DNA of 64,000 bases from Acanthopleura granulata (lineage: Eukaryota > Mollusca > Polyplacophora > Chitonida > Chitonidae), in the NCBI GenBank assembly GCA_016165875.1, contig JABBOT010000005.1:23690627-23754626 (forward strand), in the 5' to 3' direction. The notes beneath the pieces were generated by a model. It made no database searches. It saw only the letters and a list, made by a program, of their open reading frames with translations, and was not told the origin of the DNA. Below, piece after piece: positions 1 through 10,760 of the stretch (position 1 is its first letter; each line of letters begins with the position of its first letter). A program made the translations under genes and the position numbers.

Positions 1-2361
1 CGCTAGCAATTTAATGAAGTCAGGTCTTGACATTTTTTGTTAATTTCTAATCGTAAAAATGTAAATGTCAATCCATACTTTTTTAAGAAGAAGCCTGGAT
101 ACATACTTCTTATTGCACACATGAATTGCTGATTGTTGCGTTATACTCTCTGAAAATGGACATTACTGGTCTGTCACAGTGAGCAAGAAATGAACTAAAC
201 ATAAGGTAAACAATTCTTGCAAGCATTAGCTTAACCTTTGACCTCTTGCTTTTAAAGTGTTGGCAGTAAATAATTAGGCCTTGTATAATGATGTGAGATA
301 CATGTTTTGTGGATTGACAAAAATAATTTTATATCATATACTCATGCATACGTTATCAAAAACCCTGGTCTAATTTGTTCAGTATCAACACAAAAAGTGT
401 TTTCCTTTTGTTTTTGTTTTTGTTTTTTTTTGTTCTTTTTATTATTATTTTTTTTTTTGGCCTCTGTGTCTGTCACACTGACAATTTCACTCTTCACGAC
501 CTCTGGCTGGAGACCTGTTTCAAGGCTGTCAGAGTTCCATCTGACTGCGTTTAATTCGGAGCTTGGGGGCAGTATATGCGTTGTGATCTAGTTTTGTCTT
601 CATTACAGGAAGACTCTTGACTGAAATGGCTACTCCACGGCCTGCACAGCCTTGTCTATAGGTCATCCAGTGAAATCTCTAAGCACAAATCTTCGTATGA
701 ATATGTTTCTTTAAGAAGAGTACTCTAATTGGTCACAATATCTCCTTCGCTCAGGCACTTCATTGGTCGAATTTACTTGATGTGAATTCGAATAGCCAAC
801 CATGAGCCAACTCTGAATTAGACATGAAAGGAAGACCCTTATAGATAACGCGAGACACTTAGAAATTTGCATACTGCATTCAACTTTGAAGTTATTCTCG
901 GAGTATATGAGAAATTTACCCCGCATGTGGACTGTTTCCAACATCAATGAAAACTCATGACGGTTCTCTCTTACATGATAGTGGCTTTATTTACTATACA
1001 TTATTTCTTACATAGAAAGATTCCTTTGGGAACTGCTGTTTTATAGATTGTTTGGGAAATGGGTCCTGTAATTATCGACTTGGAATCACGTTTTATGGTT
1101 TACAGGCTATGCGTGAATGTCAAAGTTCACAAAGTTCAGACTCAATACACGTACCGAGTACTGTCACCTAACTGCCGTGCATTGTCGTTGGTAATATCCT
1201 TACCAGTATATGCACACATACACTATAACGTGTTCATTGTTTCCCTATAGAGGGCGACAGTGTCAGGACGCTAGGGATTCCTCGGTTCTAATCAATAACC
1301 TTTGCTCAATTAATAAGGGCATGCATCTGTTCGAACTCAACTCCCGCAGTCCCGGCTGCGACTTTACGTCAGTCGTGTCCTAGTCAGTTAAATGCGGTGG
1401 AATTTTTAGGAGCCTGTCCATTTTAGTTTCAGTTTTCTCCACTGATACATACTTGGCACATCATATATACGAGTGATATATTTTTGAGCATGAAGGTAAA
1501 ACCCCCAATGAAACAATTCAGTACATGTATATACATATATCTATATATTCACTTTGGAAGTAAAACAATTTAAACCCTTGTTTCAGTGCTGAAACTCAAT
1601 CCCCAACCTTCTGAAAGGCCGCCATATGTGCTACGTAACCTGTATCCAGCATAAACCAAAGACTGTCTGAATCCGGCACACGTTTATCTTAATGTCACAA
1701 ATACATGCCCCTAACTTCCCGTTTGTTGACATAAACATAAAAAAAATGTAGGCAATAAACTATGGCCTACATTATTACAATAACGCGCGGTTGTGCAAGT
1801 GGATTATTCACCAGGAAACAGAAAATCAGCGGTGAAAGTCGAAGAAACACTATAATTTAAATACTAGGCTACGATTGGTTTTGGCTCTGTATATTTCAAA
1901 GTACTTCATCATGCATATATATACAAGCGAGGTTAAAAAATGACTTTACGTAAATATATGTTCATTTAGTTACCACTGCACTGTGGTCATTGCATCACAA
2001 TGAGTCAGACTGATATTGTTTCTTGCACTCATTTAGTTAATCAAGATCTAAACTCTTTGGTTATCTCAGCCTTGCAGTTCTTAATTCATATTTGGATAGT
2101 ATGAGGAAAGTTGATATGTTACGTTTGATCGTGAAGATATTAGAGCTTCACCGTCACTGCTCTGCGAATTGCTTTGATGAACTGAGCACAACACTATAAG
2201 ATGTTGTGTATCATTGTGTATGCTTAATCTATTTAATTTAACTGCAAGGCAGCAATTTCCGCCGAATGTGCGGCGAAGAATAAGTAACGATCTCTGTATT
2301 AAAGCGGCTCCAACCGTGACAGCAACTAAAATTATAGGCCTTTCTTCACTGCCTTGACCAG
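1..2361. other. Noncoding sequence, nothing recognised
   Basis: AT-rich, with a T-rich tract at about 405-460. No conserved coding frame, tRNA or repeat family was recognised. Confidence 0.5.
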
Positions 2362-3002
2362 AGCCGTACAGCAAGCCGTTTTACCTTTCATTCCAGTTTT
2401 CGTGATATCTTAAAATATTTTAAGATATCATGAAATTGTTTAATGATGTCAAGAAATGGATTCATGATAGGGCGAACTGAATTTAAGATATCATCAATTC
2501 ATTTAATGATATCTGGAATTCTAACCATTCCTTGATGCCTTGAATTTAATTAAAGATATCATTAATTTAATTCATGATATCAGTTTATGATATCATTAAA
2601 GATGGCGGTGCCATCTATCCCAGAACTCAGTGCGATCTAACCAAAGTGGCGGACTTGCAAACTGCAACTCGGCCGACTATAGGAATTACATCGAACAGTT
2701 TTGTTTTCTGTCTAACATCTTTAATACTATCTTGAAATTATATTTGTGATATCTGGAAGTGAATTCGTGATATCTGGAAATGATCTGAAGATATCAATAA
2801 ATAGATAGTATTTGTTGACATCTTTTATTCTATTATTCATGTTTTTAATTCCTTTTTTGATATCTGATATGTGTAAAGTATTTCATGATATCTCATCTTT
2901 ATCTATTTAAAGATATCATTAATTTATTTAAAGTTGTCATGATTTATTTTAAGATATCACTAAAACTGGAATAAAAGGTGAAACGACTTGCCATACAGCC
3001 GA
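2362..3002. mobile_element. TIR element (MITE-like) built on a 21-bp GATATC ladder
   Basis: The two ends are inverted copies of about 57 bp. The left end, from about 2362, contains CAAGCCGTTTTACC, then TTCCAGTTTTCGTGATATC. The right end, read on the other strand, contains CAAGTCGTTTCACC, then TTCCAGTTTTAGTGATATC. Between them are 14 exact GATATC hexamers and several one- or two-base variants, spaced mostly 20-21 bp apart. A core of about 150 bp (2595-2747) has no ladder and carries a perfect GATGGC/GCCATC inverted repeat at 2601-2615. There is no coding capacity, so it would depend on a transposase elsewhere. No clear target-site duplication was identified by eye. Confidence 0.75.
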
Positions 3003-3374
3003 GCTATACCGAAGCCAACTGAACTACATGTCAACATCAATGTCACACGTGTAGCATTGTGTAAACTATATCAGTACGTATGTAGAGGACTGTGTAAACT
3101 ATGTCAGTACAAGTATACAAAGATTAAACAAACTAAAACAATAATTATTCGAAAATTCGTATCGTTCCATTGTTAAAGTATTTAATTTTGAATTAATAGC
3201 TGGTGAAAACTGAAAATTAAGGGCCGTTAATTTAAGCGATGTTTTCCCCATAAGAACCAATAAAATTAACGCGAGGAAAGGTTGTGGAACAAAAAGATAT
3301 ACCCCTATCCCTTTTTCAAAGCAGACCATTCACTGTGGTATCACTAGTATTACTAGGTAGGCGTACACTTATCA

Positions 3375-3528
3375 GGATCAGCAAACTGCGGATGGTCATG
3401 ATTTTCCTCCGGGGTCGTCCGGTTTCCTCGCACCATAATGCCTAATCCTACGCCTCCCCATAAGTGAAATATTCTTGAGCACGGCGTAAAACAACAATCA
3501 AATAAATACATAAATAAATAAATAAATT
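3375..3528 (+). mobile_element. tRNA-derived SINE, head-truncated copy
   Basis: This copy lies on the + strand with the A-rich AAATAAATAAAT tail at the right. The body has GCGGATGGTCATG, the TCCGGTTTCCTCGCACCATAAT block and GAAATATTCTTGAGCACGGCG. The tRNA-like head is missing. Confidence 0.75.
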
Positions 3529-4219
3529 CATCATGACGCAAGTGGCCTAGGGCCTATAAATTTTTCGATACAATTAAGGAACAGATATCCAGGAATATTC
3601 TCGCTATAGCTGAAGTAATCTTTATAGCTAAGGGAAAAGGAAACCTTGACGCTTACATAAGCTTATAAATCAATATTTGTTAGGTTGATTCGTTGAAAAG
3701 ATGAAGCAGGGGAACTAAAATGTAGGCCTATAGCTCATTTTGGCAGGGGTCAAAACGATTAATTGACCACATGTTATACATGAAGTGTAATCTTTTGGAT
3801 TGTGGTTATTTTGTTTGAAGTTTTTTCTTTATCTATAAGCTTTATTTAAGCGCAGTTGTCTTCGTATATTTGTTTTTATTTGTACACATTAGTTTCCTGT
3901 AGCGTCCCCTTATGTAGCCTATAGCCAATTACTGGTAGGCCTATGGCCATACAATTGTTATGTGTTGCCAAATGAGTTAGTGTATACCATGTGACTTCAG
4001 TCGAGATGGCTGAGTGGAAAATACCCACCAAGCACCCAGCATCCCCTTTCATGCCTGTTTGTCCAGCATCTATCCAAGCATCCTTTCCTTCTGGATATAC
4101 ATTTTTTTTTATCTTTTGTGTCTTTAGACTTTTCAAAGTTTTGTCTACGATACCATGCTCGTTCGAATGTCTTAAAAAGTTTGTCTTTCTTTACTTTGAG
4201 ACCCAACCATGATCAGCTT

Positions 4220-4262
4220 GTTTACGCTAGAGCGCTAACCAACTGAGCCACAGAGGCCGCTA
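4220..4262 (-). mobile_element. Isolated SINE/tRNA-like head fragment
   Basis: On the - strand it reads GGCCTCTGTGGCTCAGTTGG then TTAGCGC, an intact box A like the full-length SINEs in this window. The SINE body does not follow. A solo head or a tRNA-related relic are both possible. Confidence 0.5.
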
Positions 4263-5704
4263 TAATCAATATAGAACTCTCGAGGTGAGGATTCAAATCC
4301 GGTGTTAATTGACCTGACTTTTATTTTGACCAGTTTTCCTCTTCCTGTTCTTGCATGGGGCGCCTTGGTGACAATACGTAGTCAGCGATTAATACTCGTG
4401 GCACCTACAGTCTAACGTTTTTTGAAGAACAGCTTTTTATTGGTGGAAGAATGATAGATCGCCGGATGCTCAAAAATGATCATTTATTTTATATATATAT
4501 TCCTGTCTGATTCATACTAATTACTATATATTATTTAATTTATGTATTATTATTATTATTTGGTGAATAAACAAAACACAATAAATATAAAGCCCCAGAA
4601 AAACAGACTGTATATATGTTACTTCCAAAATAGCGATGATGATGATTATGATGATAATGGTATGCAAATGAAGGCGTGATTTATATACTCTTATAAAAGA
4701 TGGTTCCTCAGACCACCGAATAAAAGTAGAAAAGTATTCTCCATTTGGATTTCAGTCGAAGAAAAGACGGTGCCGGTATTTAAGATGAACCCTCAAACTT
4801 GTCTGAAGTTGAATTTTAAAAAAGCTATGAAGATTCCGCCATTGCATGTGCAATAAACAGCTTCAAATCATATCTGAATAAATGCCAGGTTCTTGTCTAC
4901 ATCATTGTCAAATTACTGAGGAATGTACATGTATGCAATAGCATGAACCAGCTCCAAATCAAACTTTCACAGTTCGGGTGCAGATGTTGAACATAAATGA
5001 CTACAAAGAAGGAGGTATGATAAGGCGCTGAAAGTGCCCATGGCCAGCACTGCCCCTTGCAGACAGAAATCACTTTGTGCCGACTGTCAATCATCAGTTA
5101 ACTGCAAACCGCAAACTGAGTCATGGTCATTCGAGTTATCCCAACAGAGGGCCACAAGTATACTTGTTTGGTATCCAAAATTTAATATTTTTCATTGACT
5201 TTTTGCTTTTTGTTTTGAACACCGTACAATCTCGTCTCCGCCTGTAAGGATCTTACCAAGCTTTAGGTTTCTTCCTCTATGTTTCTGTAATATATAACTG
5301 TGAGCAGAATAGTGCGATGGACTAATATTACAGAATGTGAATGTAATACATCTTGTTTGGCCTTTGTCCTCCTTCTTGCCGCACGAACCATATTTAAAAC
5401 GCATCATTGTACACAATGGCTGTTTCCTAATCTACAGACTATTTTTCAAATATGTAGCAGAAACTATCATCTTAGTAGAGATCGCAACGTATAGTTTCAA
5501 ACGCTAGCATATATTTGCATTGCAACAACTCTAGCCTCCAGTCATAAAGGCGGCCATACATTCTGCACCTCAAGATGAAATATGTAGTACATATAAGACC
5601 GATGGGTATTTTCATCAACTGTTTATTTTTTAAAATGTTTAATTATTTGATATTATTACAGAATTGTGTATTTAAGATAAGAAATAAAAACAATTTTAAT
5701 AGAA

Positions 5705-5785
5705 ATGGCAAAACAAACTCGAACCCACGATGCCCTGGTCCAAAATAACTCTGGCTATCCACTACACTAAACTCGTCATACCATT
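5705..5785 (-). mobile_element. tRNA-like sequence (SINE head or tRNA pseudogene)
   Basis: On the - strand a box A-like AGTGTAGTGGATAGC is followed about 35 nt later by the box B-like GTGGGTTCGAG. The acceptor and D arms do not pair well, so this is not a convincing functional tRNA. No known SINE body is visible next to it. Confidence 0.4.
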
Positions 5786-6927
5786 ATTGTAACATTTATT
5801 CGGTACACGTGAAGTTGAAAGACAGGTCGTGCAAATCAAAAGACAAAGTTATTGTTTTAACTATGAAGGAATGGGCCCCCAAAATGATATTTTGCATGAA
5901 GATCAAACTCATCGAATACAAGCCCTGTTTTGTTCTCCACTTCCTTCATGCCTAAATCAGAGTCCACGTATCATGCACGTATTTGACCAAATTGAACACT
6001 AGGCCATTTTCTATTGACTATAACTCCTTTGCTGATTCAAAAAATTATACTTTTTACAAAATCATATACACTCATATATTATATACATCGAAATTATAGG
6101 AAAAAGGAATGTAGGAAATTTTTTTTCATGGTCAATTTATCGTACCAGCTGCCGCCTTATCATAGCTCCTCCTTTGGTGGCAGGTCAGTTATAGTTTTGG
6201 TGTATTAAGTCCTATACGGCTATACAGGGCCGTACAACAGGAACAAAATGTCTCGTTCAACATAGCTGGGGTATATAAACGTTGGCAATAACAGTTCAAC
6301 CATGCATCGTCATCTCCAGTGTAAATAACAGACACAATTAGTGCCATGTGCATTTCGTTCCCGGGATTTAGGCGGATTAAGGCGACTACAGTTAGCTTTC
6401 CGCAAATCGCAGTGGTTACATGTGCATGGTAATTTCACAGACTTGCGTGCAGAGAAAGTATCCCGCCTTATCCAAATACAGACGTATTTATATATCTATT
6501 CCCTCACGCGGTTGCCCGCTCTGTGTATTTGATGGCGCCCTGATATATGCGATGTATTCAAACGGTCCTTCACTCACAACTCATTATGTAACGCAAATGA
6601 CGAAACACCGCTACCGCTACGAACGGAACATGATGCTGCATAAATGATTTATATATTAACGGATACAGAATCGTTGGTAATTGGCTCGTGCGAGAGATAC
6701 AAGCAAGTCCAGGCCTTACAACAACGTTACGCAAAATATGCATCTATTCGAATGAAAATATGCATTGATTCGAATGCAATTTTGTGCCTTACCATCCTTT
6801 ACATGTTTCAGCGCTTCGCCAGCCTTGGCAGAGAGAGCACAGATTTATGTTTATGTTTTACTCATGGCTGCATGAATCCATCCTGACACAGGAAAGCGCT
6901 GTATTTATACATCTGAAGGACTTCTCG

Positions 6928-6978
6928 ACGTCATATAACTGAAATATTATTGAGTACGATGCAAAACCTTGGCATACA
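6928..6978 (+). mobile_element. SINE 3'-domain fragment
   Basis: A degenerate copy of the conserved SINE segment: CGTCATATAACTG then AAATATTATTGAGTACGATGC corresponds to the reverse of ACGCCGTACTCAAGAATATTTC in the full copies. Head and tail are lost. Confidence 0.45.
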
Positions 6979-7589
6979 TACTTACATGTTTTTCTCTTAT
7001 CTTGTAATGGTACCATCATTAAGCAGAGTATTGTCCCTTTGCTGGGACTTTGCAAGCGGTGGAAAACTGCTGCGTGCTGCAGTGGAGGAATTTGTAAATT
7101 TAGGCGCGATCATGGGGGCTTGAAAAAAATTAATGAAATTCTCATATAAACATATGTTATAGAGATACAAGGGGGTTGCAGTCCATGGGGGAAATCTACC
7201 CTTATGCAGCCTCATCGAAGAAGTAACTTTGCAATAAAAATCAACTTTACCTCTGGTTTAGTTATATGAGATTGACGCTTGTATAGCGCCGTAAACAGTC
7301 CACTTACCATGCAGAACATATAAGCTGTAGGCCATGCAGACATGTCTATGGATGGGGACAATCGGAAAACGCAGCTCTTCTCCGAGTATACCTAACAAAC
7401 CTTGATCCTGACTTAAAACCTCAGTCGAAACAGCCAGATCTGGATTCGATCCTTTGGCTTTGATAGGCTGCATACGGCCGGAGTAAACGACATTTCGTGA
7501 GACTCATATGAATAGAACTTATTTAATATATTTATTCATATGAGTTCACCGTTGTATTTTTTCGGAAAGCTTCACTTTTATATGATTTC

Positions 7590-7792
7590 TCTATTTATTT
7601 ATTTATTTAATTGGTGTTTTACGCCGTGCTCAAGAACATTTCAATTATACGACGGCGGCCAGCATTATGGTGGGAGGAAACAGGGCCGGGGAAACCCATG
7701 ACCATCGGCAAGTTGCCAGCGGCTTGAACTCACAGCCATAGCTTTGGTGAGAGACTCCTGGATCAATACTCTGGGCTAGCGCGCTAAATAGA
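7590..7792 (-). mobile_element. tRNA-derived SINE copy
   Basis: Starting with the TTTATTTA tail on the left, it keeps the GGTGTTTTACGCCGTGCTC segment, the GACGGCGGCCAGCATTATGG block, a box B-like GAACTCACAG and a decayed box A near TAGCGCGCTAA. It has internal deletions relative to the 25449 and 42371 copies. Confidence 0.82.
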
Positions 7793-8441
7793 TCAATTAG
7801 GAACATTCAGATGTGAATATGCATAAATCATTAACACTTTAAGGGCTGTAATGTTTGGTCACTGAGAATTAGAAGACCAACACACGATGTAATAGATGCA
7901 CGGTAGACCTGGATCAGTCTGACACACTGGTACAGAGAGAGAACGGACAGCACTGACTGGTGACGTCATAGATAGCAGTGTAAATATCTATCGTAACATC
8001 TTTCCTTTTATAAAAGAAACAAAGAAAGTAGTACAGAAGGTACTTTAACATTGAAGGCAATGTAAATGAAAGAGTCCAGCAACTGCCTGGGAAAAGTTCA
8101 TGAAGCATTCAATGTTTATACAGTTCGCTGCATATGTATTATGTTTTATCCGAGAGAAAAGTCGTCCGCTGTGAGTTTCTTACGTATTACTTTATCATTC
8201 TCTGGCAATGAAATCAATGTACATGTATATTAAAGCCTTTTTTGGCAGTCTTTGGAACTAAATGGAGAACCATTGTCGGTCATAATGGTTTCCAGTATTC
8301 CATGCCTAGCAAAATGTTCTTTCAGCTTGGTGATGACCTGCTTTCTAGTTTTATCGGTAATCTGGTGGACTTGAAAGAAAATCGTTGAAATAATCGACAT
8401 TCCTTCTGGTTACATGAGAAAAGATCGGCCGCAATCCTAGA

Positions 8442-8786
8442 CTATGGGCGGTCCAGTATGTTCTTTGAGATAAGTGGTTCCTCGGTTTGCTTTGTCTGGA
8501 ACGTGATATAAGTTTCACATTTGGAGATGGCATCAGATATTTCAGAGTTCATGTTAGGTAAATACACGCAGCCCCGAGTCATTCTTCTGCAGGACTCACT
8601 GCCAGTGTGGGAACGATGTAACAGGTTGAGGGTGTCTTTCCGCATGCTGATAGGAATGACTACTCGTGGTTCTCGAAAAATGATTCCGTCCTGGACTGAC
8701 AGCTCATCTCTGATATCAAAGCATGCAGCTACGCTAGAAGCTTCGTGTTTATGGTTTGGCCATTCATTTAGAATGACGGTCTTCAT
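8442..8786 (-). pseudogene. Retrotransposon integrase zinc-region fragment
   Basis: It contains the H...H of the HHCC motif (LLHRSHTG), the VYLPNMNSEI segment (VYWPGM type in intact elements) and only one of the two final cysteines (KCETY). The frame is lost soon after, and the core domain (TDNG, about 8275) lies in a different frame. Confidence 0.78.
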
Positions 8787-9150
8787 ATTCTGTAGTGTTG
8801 GATAGAGGTGTGTCTCTCTCTGAATTCGGCAAATCTGCGGTAATTGGTACCGAGATTGGTAAATACTCAGCCTTGTTGATGGATTGGAGCTCAGTTTCGG
8901 TTGGGGAATTGTCTTCTAGCGCTAGGATATCCACCTGATCGCTAGACTCTTCAGTGTTAAGCAGGTATGCTCTAGACAAATTGTCGGCGATGTGCATATC
9001 GTTGACTTTCTTAAAGACAATGGTATAGTCATATTTCTGGAGCGCTGACAACATTCGCTGTAGACGTTTTGAGGCAGTCAGCAGTGATTTTTTCTGGATG
9101 GATTCTAGAGGCTTGTGGTCACTCTGTATTAAGACATGGCGTCCATACAA
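8764..9150 (-). pseudogene. Retrotransposon RNase H fragment
   Basis: An open stretch of 128 codons starts inside the RNase H domain (HVLIQSDHKPLE) and runs through KRLQRMLSALQKYDY to DNLSRA, the standard end of Gypsy RNase H. The earlier catalytic part lies in another frame near 9210-9400 (LQTDGSGTGLG-type remains). Confidence 0.8.
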
Positions 9151-10245
9151 ATGCTGGTTGAATTTGGTGAATCCAAATAATATGCTCAGAAGTTCTTTTT
9201 TGATTTGAGCTAGAGCTCGAGGTAAGAGCTCGGCTTCAGTATGCGACGGGTTGACCCTTTGAAGGAGTGTAGCACCAAGACCAGTTCCAGAACCATCGGT
9301 CTGAAGTATGATGTCTTCCTTATCATTGTAATACTTGAGAACTGGGGTTTCCGTGACAGATTTCTGGATTGCGAAGAAAGCTTGGTCGTGTATAGCATGT
9401 CATGACTTGTCCACATCACGCTTAGTCAATTATCTGAGGGGTTCGGAATGTCGGATAGTCATTAAGCAAACTTTGAAAGATAACTGGTCACACCAATGAT
9501 ACGTTGCACACCTTGCACGTCACTTGGGTTAGGCATCTTCAGGAGAGCTTCCACCTTCTTTGGGTCTGGTTTGAGACATTCTGACGAAAGCATATGTCCA
9601 CTGAAAGATACCTTTCGTTCTTTCAGGTGAAGTTTTTATTCAGGGTTTAGACAGATATTTTGCTGTCTACATCTATCCATGAGTTGGATGAATCACTTGT
9701 CATGGTTTTCGGTGGCTTCCTCATACGTTGATCCCTGATCGGTAACAAGGAAATCGTCTGGAGGGACAAAGCTGGAAAATTCCAGGTGCAGGCGAGATAC
9801 CGAAAGGAAGACGTAGCCATCTATATTGTCTAAATGTGGTTTCGAAAGTGGTTAGGTAACTTGATTCTTGATAATCTTGACATTCGTAAGTTCCGATAGT
9901 AAGTCCTCCATAACTACCAGAGGATAGTGGATTCGTTTGAGCGCTTTGTTCAGTGACCTGGGGTCAATGAATATCCTGAGTTTTTCCACGTGGGTTCTTG
10001 GCGATAACCAGTTTTGACACCCAATCTGTTGGAGTGCTGACAGGCCTTATTACGTTGAGGATCTCCAGACTGTCTAGTTCAGCCTTCAGTTCTTTTCTGA
10101 AGGCATGTGGAATATTCCGTAATGGTTGCTTGACAGGTGTAACAGGCCTGTCGATTTCCAGTTTCTGTTTGTGTTATAGATGATCTACATCTCCAAAAAC
10201 GACATCTTTGAAATTTGTAAGAATATCTTCCATGGTCAGTCTCTG

Positions 10246-10590
10246 TTAAGATGGATTGAGTTGAACTACAGTAGGATGGTCATCTTCGTTGATTTCCAAG
10301 ATGTGTTCATACATCACTTTTAGAATCTTCATTTGTTGTGCTGATCGAGATCCAATCAACGGTACTCGCTGATCCGGTACGACAACAAAGCCCCCTCTGT
10401 ATTTCTTAGAATTCTTGGGATTGACAAGCTTGATTCTGGCTTTTCCGAGCACTGTAATGTATGTAGAATTGTACATTCTGAGTTTCACATCACATTTACA
10501 AATTTCAGAATGTTGAGGAAGATGGTGGTGAGAAATCACATCGCAAGTGGCTCCTGAATCTCTCTGGAACTGTTCGGCTTGGCCGTCCAA
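10246..10590 (-). pseudogene. Retrotransposon protease fragment
   Basis: An open stretch of 114 codons has the retropepsin catalytic motif in the form DSGA, the flanking SHHHLPQHSEICKC-type strand and a later PLIGSRSAQQMK (LLG-type) motif. It is part of the Gypsy-type relic. It is not joined in frame to the reverse transcriptase. Confidence 0.75.
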
Positions 10591-10760
10591 GATCTTCGTC
10601 GGGAGAGGCGAGTCGATTCGGTTAACTTGTTCTTCCGTAGCAAGTCATCAGATCTTCAGCAGAGTCAGACTGAGCAAGGTCAGATTCTCCTCAGCATGTT
10701 TCAACTTCGTATGCCCTGTGTTTTCCAGATTGTCCTCTGTCCTCAAATGTTAAGCCATTA

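Larger units (their letters stand above)
3529..8229. other. Noncoding sequence with scattered repeat fragments
   Basis: Apart from the tRNA-like and SINE fragments listed, I see no gene. Open frames here are short, overlap in several frames and lack recognisable motifs. Confidence 0.5.
8230..10760 (-). mobile_element. Ty3/Gypsy-type retrotransposon pol relic
   Basis: Along the - strand from high to low coordinates come: an aspartic protease (RDSGAT near 10550), reverse transcriptase pieces (10100-9430, with an LVIAKNPRGK then IDPRSLNKALKR pattern split by a frameshift), RNase H (9300-8950, SDHKPLE, DNLSRA), the integrase zinc region (8650-8490) and the start of the integrase core with the TDNG motif near 8275. 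The order PR-RT-RH-IN is that of Ty3/Gypsy. Frameshifts and stops break it into many pieces, the second Cys of the integrase HHCC motif is lost (CETY), and the sequence ends inside the integrase core. I see no LTRs, so it cannot move on its own. Confidence 0.85.

Noticed and set aside
4220..4262. Functional tRNA gene
   Set aside because: Box A is intact but box B and the stems are not. The same head occurs in the SINEs of this window, so a SINE fragment is the simpler reading.
8521..8805. 94-codon + strand frame
   Set aside because: It is antisense to the integrase zinc-region fragment of the Gypsy relic, whose motifs are recognisable on the - strand.
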